The position numbers were made by a program, and so were the translations under genes. This document shows positions 8,844 to 18,012 of a DNA stretch of 64,000 nt, one piece after another. Each line of letters begins with the position of its first letter. Within the stretch, counting starts at the first letter, position 1. The DNA is from Arenibacter algicola (GTDB lineage Bacteria > Bacteroidota > Bacteroidia > Flavobacteriales > Flavobacteriaceae): NCBI RefSeq assembly GCF_000733925.1, contig NZ_JPOO01000003.1, forward strand, positions 2,976,001 through 3,040,000, given 5' to 3'. The notes under the pieces are model-generated. The model was not told where the DNA came from. It did no database searches and saw nothing but the letters and a program-made list of their open reading frames with translations.

Positions 8844-10316
8844 TTATCTGACAAATCTATCCAAGAATTTAAACTCAAATGTGCTAAGCACATCTTTTAC
8901 AAATACAATTCTGCCAAAAATAAAGAATCCTAAAAAACCTGCTGCCGTTAAAAATAAGGCGGCAACCAAACCAATCAAATTAGGGAAGTAAAAATTGATG
9001 AAATAGTTAATTCCAAAAAGAATCAGAGAGATAATCAAAAAATATACAAACTTGAAATATGTTTGCTTATATATTTCTTTTCGACACCAAGAAAAAGACC
9101 AAAGACCCATAATAACAAAAGCTAACATAAGCGAAACTGACAATGATATCAGCGTTTCGCAGAACTGGTTGAACACAAAGAACAATAGTACATGTACCAA
9201 TGTTGCAATGGCGATTGAAAATAAATTTAATGGTTTGTAAAACCTAATTTCAATATAGCCCTTTAAGCCTTGAAAAATACAATAGGGCACCAGACCAAAA
9301 ACCAGAATTTTAAACACAGAAACTGCATCGATAATCGTATCTTCTTTTGTTAGCCAAAAGCGAATTAGTACATCAATCCAATTGTACAAGATGACAATTA
9401 CAAGTACACTAGAATAAATTACACCTCCAAATAAGAGATTTAAAGTTTTCTTTGGCTTGTCACTATCTGTGTTATGGCCCACAATAACCGATGACAATAA
9501 TGATATCGGCTGAAGTATAATTAAAACTATCCTTGCCAAGGTAATCGCTATTAAGAAAGACCCTACTAGCTGATGGTCTTTCTTCACCAATAAAGACCCT
9601 ATAGTAAGCATGAACATTTCTAAAAAAGTCATTGCAGCCCTTGGCAATCCGTATTTGAAAAAAGACCTGCTCTCAGATTGCAGCATTTTTTTAGAAGGGA
9701 ATCTGTACAAATTCAATTGTAAAATAATATACCCCAAAATCAAGAGCTGAATGATAGCCATTATTATCAACGATAGAGTTAATACTTCAATCAAATTTTC
9801 GGAGTTAGCAACCATTAGAAATACTGCCAGCATCACCAAACTAGCATTCATCATATTGATGATATTATACATCAAAATTTTTCGAAGATTAAGGAAATAG
9901 GGAAGAATCAAATAGCTCAAATGCAAAATAGAAATATATACAAAGGTCAATGCCAGATAACTATTTCTGTCAGCTACATCGGGTAATAATAGCGTCTCTA
10001 TAGCTTCACTGAAGGATGTAAACAAAATCAATAAAAATAGGGAGCTTGCCAGCCAAAGCACGATTGATATAAAGAAATAGCATTTTATCTTCTCAACATC
10101 ATCTTTGTTCAAACTTGTAAAACGAATCAAGGCTTGTGAAGAACCTAACTGACTTAAGTTCGAAAAGGTTGGCGCCAACCTTCGAATTAACATAAAAGTG
10201 CCTAACAGAGCGGCAGAAAGATAAAACTCTGCCTCCTTAATCAACCAAAAATTAAAAAGCACAGCCAAAACAGCAAAAAGGGAACTAAATAATACGTCTA
10301 AACTAATTTTATTCAT
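8844..10316 (-). CDS. Wzx-like polysaccharide flippase
   Basis: This is a 490-residue, strongly hydrophobic protein with about 12-14 membrane helices and the general pattern of the MOP/polysaccharide transporter superfamily, which moves undecaprenyl-linked repeat units across the inner membrane. I chose the ATG at 10314-10316 (MNKISLDVLF), which overlaps the stop of the heparinase-like gene by 8 bases; a longer reading would begin at a TTG at 10334. No motif identifies the exact substrate. With the Wzy-like and Wzz-like proteins of the same locus it makes up a Wzx/Wzy-type export route. Confidence 0.8.
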   Translation of the reverse strand: MNKISLDVLFSSLFAVLAVLFNFWLIKEAEFYLSAALLGTFMLIRRLAPTFSNLSQLGSSQALIRFTSLNKDDVEKIKCYFFISIVLWLASSLFLLILFTSFSEAIETLLLPDVADRNSYLALTFVYISILHLSYLILPYFLNLRKILMYNIINMMNASLVMLAVFLMVANSENLIEVLTLSLIIMAIIQLLILGYIILQLNLYRFPSKKMLQSESRSFFKYGLPRAAMTFLEMFMLTIGSLLVKKDHQLVGSFLIAITLARIVLIILQPISLLSSVIVGHNTDSDKPKKTLNLLFGGVIYSSVLVIVILYNWIDVLIRFWLTKEDTIIDAVSVFKILVFGLVPYCIFQGLKGYIEIRFYKPLNLFSIAIATLVHVLLFFVFNQFCETLISLSVSLMLAFVIMGLWSFSWCRKEIYKQTYFKFVYFLIISLILFGINYFINFYFPNLIGLVAALFLTAAGFLGFFIFGRIVFVKDVLSTFEFKFLDRFVR

Positions 10317-12252
10317 TCCCAGTTTCTTTTTCAATTGTAAAATGTAATTTACATGTACCCTCTATTTTCGTTTCAAAAGTGACCTTTTGCGCAGAAGTCT
10401 TGTGACCGTAGTTATAACTTAAATAATATGAAGAAATAGTAGGTTTTGAATTCTCATCGCAAGTAATTACATATTGCGTGACCCCAACAGTTGTCAAAAC
10501 GTCATTCTCTCTAATCACGATTTTTACAGAATCAGAAAAATGCAAATGACGTTGTATATTATGCTCCGAATGGCAAGAAACAGCATCTATACAAGAAAGT
10601 TTAAATGTATTCTTATCCAATTCAAAAGTTCGTTGGTGTACAACTGGGTCCGGTAATCTTTCATAGCCCCCATGTTTGCCTCTAACAGTGACCTTTTCTT
10701 GATTCTCGTTAATCACAAGATTATATGGTTTTGCGATATCAGCAATACCCCAATTACCAATCAAAGGAGCTATTTCTTTTCCGTCTACGGTTAAAATATT
10801 GTGATAGGCTGAGGATTTCATTTCATTTTTTAAAGCTAAGTCCCCAGTATATGTATAACAGCCGGCATCGACAATGAAGTCTTGCCCATCAAGCATCAAT
10901 TCAAAACCAAATAGATCATTGTGACCATGTCCTCCCCTTCCTTCCATACCAACTTCCCCAACATCCGTAATAAAATAATTCAATTTCTCTTTAACAACAA
11001 CAAAGCCACCTTTTGAATAGTATTTATATCGAAATATATCTGAATTTTTGTCTAAAGTTTCTTGAAATGATTTTTGGTTAAAAATCCAAATTGAGGAGAG
11101 ATATGTTGTTGATGAAATATTTAGGGTTGTATCACTAAAAAAATGACTTGCCAACTGCAAAATGTTAGAATGATCATTTAAATTAACTACATCATTCTGA
11201 AAAACCGAAGCACTATCGTTATCACCAATAATTGGTGTTGATTTATTCGGTTTACTGTAATCTTTTATAAATTTACAAGCGTTCCTAAGTTTATTTAGTG
11301 TCAGCGAATTTGTTGCTATTCCATAGCGTTTCATCACTATAAATGAAATTAAATAAAACTCAACAACAAGTCTGTGATAGGAAGTGGATTTTTCAAAATT
11401 TACACCATCCGCTAAAAATTGTAGGTGGAACTCTTTTTCTATATTCTTTAATGCATAATTAAACCATAATCTAGCCTCTTTATAAAATTTTTTATACACC
11501 TTACCTAATAATAGTAAGGCAGTTAAATTGGCGGAATAATGATTTCCCCTGATATCGGTATATTCAATATTTCTCCAAAGAAATATACCGTGCAATAACA
11601 ATATTTCATTTATCAGGTTAACACTGTCGTCTGTTTTAGGGGATTCCAATAGAATCTCCCTTAGTTGGATTAAATTAATAGTTCTAACAGAAACTTCCAT
11701 TGGATACCAATTGACAGAATAGGCTAATGGATTTTTAGATAACCAATCCAATAGGACGCTATGAACATATCCTAAGTAATCTTTATTTTCATTAATTTGA
11801 TATGCCTGTGCAACGGTAATCAAAAAGCTTAACCGCGATAGTTCCCATGGGAATTTCACATCATATTTTTGTTCTTTTTCTTTTTCGTAGAATGCATAAG
11901 ATTTGAAATAGGCGTTTTTCCACATTTTCGAGGTACGCCAATCCTTATTCCATGCAATAGGTAAATTAAAATGATAATCTACATCAAAAATCGAGATTTT
12001 TCCACTTTTAATTTTATCGGCATTTTCTATAATTTTGATTCTTAAGGTCTCTGTTATATTCAATGGTGATAAACTCTTATCAAAAAGACAACTTTTCTCT
12101 TTCCAGGGCTTGCGGTAAGTTGTAAACCTATTAATTTTCCGCTCAATTTTACCCCAAAATGTGATTCTAAAATAGAACTTCAGCTTAATTAGTTGGACAA
12201 ATCTATACCAAACTACTGGAATAGGTTTTGATAAAATTGTTTTTATATTCAT
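10309..12252 (-). CDS. Heparinase II/III family protein
   Basis: The protein has 647 residues. The N-terminal half is alpha-helical (a toroid-like domain with repeated Trp and Tyr, for example WYPMEVSVRTINLIQLRE and RGNHYSANLTALLLLG), and the C-terminal half from about residue 400 is a beta-rich heparinase II/III domain with GGHGHNDLFGFEL followed by FIVDAGCYTYTGD. Tyr, His and Arg residues of these segments are the usual catalytic area of polysaccharide lyases that cleave uronic-acid-containing glycans. No clear signal peptide is visible, although family members in polysaccharide loci are often described as periplasmic. In a locus that makes ManNAcA, a role in editing or degrading its own glycan is plausible. 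It overlaps the flippase start by 8 bases. Confidence 0.85.
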   Translation of the reverse strand: MNIKTILSKPIPVVWYRFVQLIKLKFYFRITFWGKIERKINRFTTYRKPWKEKSCLFDKSLSPLNITETLRIKIIENADKIKSGKISIFDVDYHFNLPIAWNKDWRTSKMWKNAYFKSYAFYEKEKEQKYDVKFPWELSRLSFLITVAQAYQINENKDYLGYVHSVLLDWLSKNPLAYSVNWYPMEVSVRTINLIQLREILLESPKTDDSVNLINEILLLHGIFLWRNIEYTDIRGNHYSANLTALLLLGKVYKKFYKEARLWFNYALKNIEKEFHLQFLADGVNFEKSTSYHRLVVEFYLISFIVMKRYGIATNSLTLNKLRNACKFIKDYSKPNKSTPIIGDNDSASVFQNDVVNLNDHSNILQLASHFFSDTTLNISSTTYLSSIWIFNQKSFQETLDKNSDIFRYKYYSKGGFVVVKEKLNYFITDVGEVGMEGRGGHGHNDLFGFELMLDGQDFIVDAGCYTYTGDLALKNEMKSSAYHNILTVDGKEIAPLIGNWGIADIAKPYNLVINENQEKVTVRGKHGGYERLPDPVVHQRTFELDKNTFKLSCIDAVSCHSEHNIQRHLHFSDSVKIVIRENDVLTTVGVTQYVITCDENSKPTISSYYLSYNYGHKTSAQKVTFETKIEGTCKLHFTIEKETGNE

Positions 12253-12271
12253 TTTCCCCTAATGACTAAAT

Positions 12272-14389
12272 TTAAGCCTCCTGTATAAGAAATGTTGCTT
12301 GGGTGGTCTGAATCATATCTTCCAAATTTATGGCCCATGTACCTTTGGTTATGGCTTCATGCATATGCAGCAACTCTTCATATTGTCCTTTTTCAGGAAT
12401 TTTGCCTGCCATTTCCTTCGGATTTACCCCATAACCTGTCAGTTTTTTGAAATCATCCATTACAATGGTTTTTCCATCGAAATGAACTTCTAAATTTTCC
12501 TTTTGATAACCTTTGTTCCCAGTTGAAAAATATTGGAGATTGCCTACAGAACCATCTTTGTATTTTAATACAATTGCTACATTATCATCTTTGCGAATTT
12601 GATAGTTTGACGGACTTAATTTCTCAACACTTACCGATATAATTGACGAATCCACCAAGTAGGAAATCAAATCTATAAAATGGCAAACCTCACCAACTAC
12701 TCTGCCACCATGTTCATGTATGCAGTCATCCGAAGCTTTGAAACCAGCATTGATTCGGTAACTTACAAATAGTGGGTTAATGCGATTCTTGGTATGTTCA
12801 TTTATCTCGCGAGCATATTTACTAAACCTACGGTTGAACCCTGTCAATAAAATAGGTTTGGTTTCCTTTGGATGCTCTTTATAAAACGTCACAATCTTAT
12901 CCAGATCTTCTTGATTGGTCGCCAATGGTTTTTCCACAAAAACATGTTTACCAGCTTGCAAGGACTGCAATACTAATGACGCATGGTCTTTGTGTTGTGT
13001 AGTTATGAAAACCAAATCAACTTCAGGATCAGTTAATACATCGTCAATATTTGATGTTGCATATTTGGCATTGAAATGCGTGGCGACCGATTTGCCTTTA
13101 TGTCCCGTTCTATTAACCACGGCATATAGTGCATACTTGTCCTTCATCTTTTCCATATTTGGAAGGTGCATAGCAGTTGCAAAACTTCCAGCTCCTATTA
13201 AGGCAACATTAAGCACTCCTTTACTGCTATAATTCGAGTTTACTATGACTTTTGATGTAAGCCTCTCCACGGTCTTTTCCTCATAACTCAATAAAACAAT
13301 GATTGGCTTTTCAGGACCTTGAAGAGATGCATACGCTTCTTCCACTTGCCCTATAGAATAAACTTTGTTGATGAGTAAGTCAAGTTTCACTTTTCCTTCG
13401 CGGAGTAACCTGAGATATTCGGTCATGTTTCTGTTTTCTGTCCATCTCACATAGGCATATGGATAGTCATTCCCCAAATCTTCGTATTGACGGTCGTAAC
13501 GACCTGGACCATACGAGGTTGATATTTTAAAATCAAGCTCTTTTTGATAAATATCTTCACGTTTGATTTCCATTCCTGAAACACCAACAAGGATAACTCG
13601 CCCCTTTTTCTTGCAGGCATTGAAAGCATCGGATAAGGGCTCGCTACTCGCTGTGGCAGCGGTAAATATAATTCCATCTGCACCGTAGCCCCCAGTAAAA
13701 TCTGATACGGTTTTTACCAAATTAGTTTTCGCGGGGTTGATGACCAAATCTGCTCCCAATTCTTTAGCGATTTTCAAACGGTCTTCGTTGATATCACTAA
13801 CTATAGTACGAACACCTGAATTTTTCAAAAATTGAATGGTTATCAACCCCAATATTCCTGCTCCGACAACCACTCCATACTCACCCATTCTCAAATCTGC
13901 ACGTCGGACTCCCTGTAGTGCTATTCCCCCGAGTGTCACCGTTGAAGCTAACTGTAAATCAAGACCCTCAGGCACTTTCATTACCAAATTTTGTGGTACA
14001 ACAGCATATTCAGCGTGATTGGCAATACCCGCACCGGCAGCAGCAACCTTATCACCTACTTGAAAATTCTTCACCGCGCTACCAACCGCAATTACAATAC
14101 CTGCATTGGAATACCCTGTAGGCGTACCATATTTTACCTTTTGTTGTACTTTAGAAAATGCTTTGGATACACCGTGATCTTTCGCTAATTGAATCACCTT
14201 TTTCAGGTTTTCAGGCTGTTTCATGGCTCTGACCAATAAATTTTCGCCGCTATTACCAACACTTTTTAGTTCCGTGCCGGCAGAAATACAACTATAAGAA
14301 ACGGCTATTAATACTTCTCCGGCTGATAATATTGGTGATGGCACTTCCTCAGCCATGACCTTTCCCTTTTTAATAATTGCTTGTAACAT
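12272..14389 (-). CDS. Bi-domain oxidoreductase (MDR dehydrogenase + Gfo/Idh/MocA)
   Basis: This 705-residue protein is a fusion. Residues 1 to about 365 form a medium-chain dehydrogenase (GAGILGLITIQF nucleotide fold; SYGPGRYDRQYEDLG). From about residue 390 a Gfo/Idh/MocA NAD(P)-binding domain follows (VALIGAGSFATAMHLP; EKPLATN near residue 483; EHGGRVVGEVCHFIDL later). The zinc-ligand pattern of true zinc alcohol dehydrogenases is not obvious. Such fusions occur in surface-polysaccharide loci; the reaction is presumed to be oxidation or reduction of a sugar intermediate, but the substrate is not established. A close paralogue occupies positions 1-1778. The gene lies 2 bases (including no spacer beyond) from the SGNH gene upstream, so the two are in one operon. 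Confidence 0.85.
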   Translation of the reverse strand: MLQAIIKKGKVMAEEVPSPILSAGEVLIAVSYSCISAGTELKSVGNSGENLLVRAMKQPENLKKVIQLAKDHGVSKAFSKVQQKVKYGTPTGYSNAGIVIAVGSAVKNFQVGDKVAAAGAGIANHAEYAVVPQNLVMKVPEGLDLQLASTVTLGGIALQGVRRADLRMGEYGVVVGAGILGLITIQFLKNSGVRTIVSDINEDRLKIAKELGADLVINPAKTNLVKTVSDFTGGYGADGIIFTAATASSEPLSDAFNACKKKGRVILVGVSGMEIKREDIYQKELDFKISTSYGPGRYDRQYEDLGNDYPYAYVRWTENRNMTEYLRLLREGKVKLDLLINKVYSIGQVEEAYASLQGPEKPIIVLLSYEEKTVERLTSKVIVNSNYSSKGVLNVALIGAGSFATAMHLPNMEKMKDKYALYAVVNRTGHKGKSVATHFNAKYATSNIDDVLTDPEVDLVFITTQHKDHASLVLQSLQAGKHVFVEKPLATNQEDLDKIVTFYKEHPKETKPILLTGFNRRFSKYAREINEHTKNRINPLFVSYRINAGFKASDDCIHEHGGRVVGEVCHFIDLISYLVDSSIISVSVEKLSPSNYQIRKDDNVAIVLKYKDGSVGNLQYFSTGNKGYQKENLEVHFDGKTIVMDDFKKLTGYGVNPKEMAGKIPEKGQYEELLHMHEAITKGTWAINLEDMIQTTQATFLIQEA

Positions 14390-14390
14390 C

Positions 14391-16013
14391 TTATAAATTT
14401 AATTCGTTCTTAATAAAACCTGCTAATTTCTTGTGCCCAGCAGAACCAAAATGCAAAGGTTCTACCAAACCTTTCTTTTCTCCAGATTCAAACTCAATAA
14501 AATGAGTTTCGTCGAGTAATTCACTTGCATTTATTAATTTGATATTTCCTTTTTGGCATTTGTCTTTTAGGTTTGTTACAAATTTTTCTACAAAGTAATC
14601 TTGTTCATACCCCTTTTTAATTTCAGAATTGTAAACCGGTGGGATTAGTAAATATTTCTTAGTGTTAGAGTCCTCTGTATTTGAAAAGTAATCTACCAGA
14701 TTTCCAGAATTCTCTATTATGTCTTCCCAAATATCATTATCAAATTTTAGAGTGTATACATCCTTTATCTGTGATTTTTCTTCCATATTATGGTTAAAGA
14801 CGATGTTTTTGTCAACTATTTCGTAAATAGGTTTTACATATATATCATCAAACCATGCTGTTCCGCTACCTTGGGCTACAATTAAATAAGGTGAAATCGA
14901 TTTTACCTCTTTGTCAAACTGCACAATTTCTTCAACGTTCTGCCATTGGCTTATTTCTGAACTGAACTCTAATCCCTTATAATACCATGTTTCGCTTCCA
15001 TCAATAAAATCAATCTTAAAATCAATACAGTATAACTTTGTTCCAAATAGATTCTTACATTTACTCCAGCCCCCAAGTACTAACTTATTGGTTGGCTTTT
15101 CAAGTAAGATTTTTGAGCCTTTCCATGATGCTGTTGAACTTGAATCGCTTTTTATAATCTTTAATGATTTTTTACCTGAATGACTAATGTCATTAGACCA
15201 GCCAGATTTATTATCTAAATTTTGATTAAAGGTTCGCCACTCAGCAGGTTTTAGCTGTTTATCTTCTTTTTTAAATGCTAAAATGTTATCGATTTCTGTT
15301 CCAAACCAGGTTTTAATCGCTGACTTATAACTGTAAAAAGAACTCCATCGAATTAGTTGTTTATTGAAGATGTTTTCTACAGAATTATTTATTCCACTAA
15401 TGGAAATTTCATTAAATATTGACTTTCCTTTTAAATAGGTGCCCTTTCTATCAATTTTTTCAAAAGTAATATTCTCAATGTCTTCAATTCCCTTCCTTGT
15501 ATCCAATTCACGACAATCATAGGGCCCGATGCTAATTATTATTATATCAAAATTTAATATTTCTTGTACTTTTTTTAATACTTTCCGTTTTTCACTGACA
15601 GTCATTCCTCCCATAGACAAATTATAAACTATAACTTCATTGTTAAACTCCTTTTCAAGTAATTTATCTACTCTTCTTAAGTAATTATCATATGACCAAT
15701 CATCATTTAATGTAATTAACTGTGATGATCCTAATAACAATATTCTTTTTTTTTCAGAATACTTCAGATTTCTTAGTACTTGCTCTATTTTAAGACCATT
15801 AGTGGGGTCAAACGTAACTTGATTTTCATTTATTAGGTTTTCCAAGATTTCAGAAGACTCCTTTCTTATACTTGTTAACTTTGCGTCAACTACAATAAAA
15901 TGCTTACTATTCTCATCAGAATTGAACAAAAACAAAACAGCCCATGCCAGTGAAGTTATTACTATAAAGGATACAATAATCTGCTTTAAAAAAAGAAAAT
16001 GATTTTTTGTCAT
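14391..16013 (-). CDS. Membrane-anchored SGNH/GDSL hydrolase-like protein with carbohydrate-binding-type insert
   Basis: The 540-residue protein has one N-terminal membrane helix (about residues 10-30). SGNH blocks are recognisable: LLLGSSQ near residue 94 (Ser nucleophile), NLSMGGMT (Gly), SIGPYDCRE near 163, and PLHFGSAGH near 519 (His). Between them, about residues 270-400, lies a beta-rich insert (ISHSGKKSLKI, WFDDIYVKP) resembling a carbohydrate-binding module. In block V the usual Asp of DxxH is Glu here (EPLH). It is immediately downstream of the MBOAT gene; paired MBOAT and SGNH proteins typically O-acetylate exported polysaccharides, as AlgI with AlgJ/AlgX do for alginate. Function in this locus is inferred from that pairing. 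Confidence 0.75.
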   Translation of the reverse strand: MTKNHFLFLKQIIVSFIVITSLAWAVLFLFNSDENSKHFIVVDAKLTSIRKESSEILENLINENQVTFDPTNGLKIEQVLRNLKYSEKKRILLLGSSQLITLNDDWSYDNYLRRVDKLLEKEFNNEVIVYNLSMGGMTVSEKRKVLKKVQEILNFDIIIISIGPYDCRELDTRKGIEDIENITFEKIDRKGTYLKGKSIFNEISISGINNSVENIFNKQLIRWSSFYSYKSAIKTWFGTEIDNILAFKKEDKQLKPAEWRTFNQNLDNKSGWSNDISHSGKKSLKIIKSDSSSTASWKGSKILLEKPTNKLVLGGWSKCKNLFGTKLYCIDFKIDFIDGSETWYYKGLEFSSEISQWQNVEEIVQFDKEVKSISPYLIVAQGSGTAWFDDIYVKPIYEIVDKNIVFNHNMEEKSQIKDVYTLKFDNDIWEDIIENSGNLVDYFSNTEDSNTKKYLLIPPVYNSEIKKGYEQDYFVEKFVTNLKDKCQKGNIKLINASELLDETHFIEFESGEKKGLVEPLHFGSAGHKKLAGFIKNELNL

Positions 16014-16019
16014 ATCTAA

Positions 16020-17459
16020 CTAGAATTGAAAATATATAAAAGCCTGATTGTCATTGGAGCCAAAAAGAAGTACAAGAAATATTCCCAATCCAAATGCAGC
16101 TCCCTGTATGTAAGGATTATTAAATATATGGTCTTGTTTTTCCTCTACTATTTTAAAAAATTTTGAGCCTAAGAAATGACCAGTAATTACAATTGCCAAT
16201 AAAGCTACTAATGCCATTGGAACAGTATAATTTACAGATTCTTTAAAGCTGAACATATTTTTAAGTAATAGTGCAGCATCATCAAATGTTTGCGCCCTAA
16301 AGAATACCCATGTAACCATGACAAACACCATGGTTACAATCCAAGAAAGCACAGTATATACTGAAGCACTTATTCTTGAGAATTTAAAACTGCTAGAATA
16401 TCTTGTACTATACAATTTATGTGCTATCAAGGCCAACCCGTGCAATCCGCCCCAAACCACAAAATTCCAACTAGCACCATGCCATAATCCTCCCAGAAGC
16501 ATGGTTATCATCAAATTTCTATAGTAAAATACTTTTTTTGACACTCTGCTTCCACCTAGTGGAATAAATAAATAATCACGCAACCATGACGATAGACTTA
16601 TATGCCATTTTCTCCAAAACGCTGTAATATTGGTAGCATTATACGGCATATTAAAATTTTCCATAAGTTTTAACCCGAGTATGGCCGCTACGCCAATGGC
16701 CATGTCAGAATAACCTGAGAAATCGCAATAAATCTGCACGCTATATGCCATAACCCCAATCCAAGTAGATAAGGTTCCATGGAGGTCAGGATTAGCAAAT
16801 ACGGGGTCTGAGAATTTTGCGATATTATCGGCTATCAATACTTTTTTTACTAACCCGAGAATAAAATAATTCGCAGCTAACTGAAAATTGATATCCTTGA
16901 AATATTGATTGACTTTAAGTTGTGGAATAAAATCTTTAGCTCTTACAATAGGGCCAGCTACAAGCTGTGGAAAAAAGGTAACATATAATGAAAACTCGAA
17001 GAAATTCTTTGAAGGTTTCATTTTACCATAATATATGTCAATTGTGTAACACATTGATTGGAAGGTGTAAAATGATATCCCTACTGGCAAAACAACATCA
17101 ACAAAAAAGTTAGCCCCAGAAATGTCGTTTAAAGTTCCGAGAAAAAAGTTAACGTATTTAAAATACCCAAGAAATCCTAAATTAGTTATTAGGCTTAAAA
17201 TTAAAAAGAGTCTCTTTTGACTTTTCGAAGTGCTATTATAAATTTTTTGGCCTGCAATATAATCTACAATTGTAGAAAACAATATCAATAAGATGAATAT
17301 TGGATTCCATGACATATAAAAATAATAAGATGCAAAAAGCAAGAAAATTATTCTTATTTTTAGTCGCTTATCATTATCCTTTATTGCTCCCAATATTGGC
17401 CAATAGACTATAAAAACAAACACAAAAAAAAACAAAAAAAGCGACGTTGAAAAGATCAT
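16020..17459 (-). CDS. MBOAT family O-acyltransferase (AlgI-like)
   Basis: This 479-residue membrane protein has about 10-12 helices and the MBOAT signature regions: WRKWHISLSSWLRDYLFIPL near residue 280 and GGLWHGASWNF near residue 326, the latter with the invariant His. The AlgI-type family moves acetyl groups across the inner membrane for transfer to a polysaccharide. It lies 6 bases upstream of the SGNH gene, its expected partner, and within a glycan locus, so O-acetylation of the locus product is the likely role. ATG start; length is normal for the family. Confidence 0.88.
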   Translation of the reverse strand: MIFSTSLFLFFFVFVFIVYWPILGAIKDNDKRLKIRIIFLLFASYYFYMSWNPIFILLILFSTIVDYIAGQKIYNSTSKSQKRLFLILSLITNLGFLGYFKYVNFFLGTLNDISGANFFVDVVLPVGISFYTFQSMCYTIDIYYGKMKPSKNFFEFSLYVTFFPQLVAGPIVRAKDFIPQLKVNQYFKDINFQLAANYFILGLVKKVLIADNIAKFSDPVFANPDLHGTLSTWIGVMAYSVQIYCDFSGYSDMAIGVAAILGLKLMENFNMPYNATNITAFWRKWHISLSSWLRDYLFIPLGGSRVSKKVFYYRNLMITMLLGGLWHGASWNFVVWGGLHGLALIAHKLYSTRYSSSFKFSRISASVYTVLSWIVTMVFVMVTWVFFRAQTFDDAALLLKNMFSFKESVNYTVPMALVALLAIVITGHFLGSKFFKIVEEKQDHIFNNPYIQGAAFGLGIFLVLLFGSNDNQAFIYFQF

Positions 17460-17467
17460 AATTTCGG

Positions 17468-18007
17468 CTAACTAAACTCAATATTTAAAAGGGTCATCAT
17501 TTTACCATATATACCGTCCTTAGGATCGTATATATACACTTTAATTTGAGCAAAGGATTTAGGGATTATTGAAAATTCATTTGAAACTATAACCAAGGAG
17601 CCACCCATTTCTTGAATTTTACACTTTGAGGCCAAGGTTTTTGCACCAGCTTTTTTATCTGCTTCGGTCGCGAACAAAGAAGTATCTTTAGGATATATTC
17701 TGAAAGCGATATTTAAATTCTGAATTTTACTTAAATTCGATTCTTCGTCCAAAAAATAGACTATTTTGTAAGTGTTATTTCCTGTTTTAACATAACCGAT
17801 TTCATTTATCCTTATTTCTTCTGAAAAGTTATACCCTTCGTTAAAAATATAAGAAATTTCCGTGGTTAAATTTTCAGCTTGGGTATAATCAATCCTATTC
17901 TCTTCTTCTTGATATTCATTGTCCTTTGTTTTTTCATTCTTTTTGAAATTACAGGAAAAAAGTATTAGCCCAAAAATCAAGGCTATAATAAAATGTTTTT
18001 TTTTCAT
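17468..18007 (-). CDS. Hypothetical lipoprotein in the polysaccharide operon
   Basis: This 179-residue protein has a short basic N-terminus, a hydrophobic stretch and a lipobox ending in Cys near residue 19 (GLILFSC), then a Lys/Glu-rich linker. The remaining ~120 residues look like a small beta-sandwich domain (YVKTGNNTYKIVYFLDEE, IAFRIYPKDTS, AQIKVYIYDPKDG). I do not recognise a family. It sits between wecC and the MBOAT gene with gaps of only 5 and 8 bases, so it is probably co-transcribed and may act with the acetylation proteins at the envelope. Confidence 0.65.
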   Translation of the reverse strand: MKKKHFIIALIFGLILFSCNFKKNEKTKDNEYQEEENRIDYTQAENLTTEISYIFNEGYNFSEEIRINEIGYVKTGNNTYKIVYFLDEESNLSKIQNLNIAFRIYPKDTSLFATEADKKAGAKTLASKCKIQEMGGSLVIVSNEFSIIPKSFAQIKVYIYDPKDGIYGKMMTLLNIEFS

Positions 18008-18012
18008 AATTA

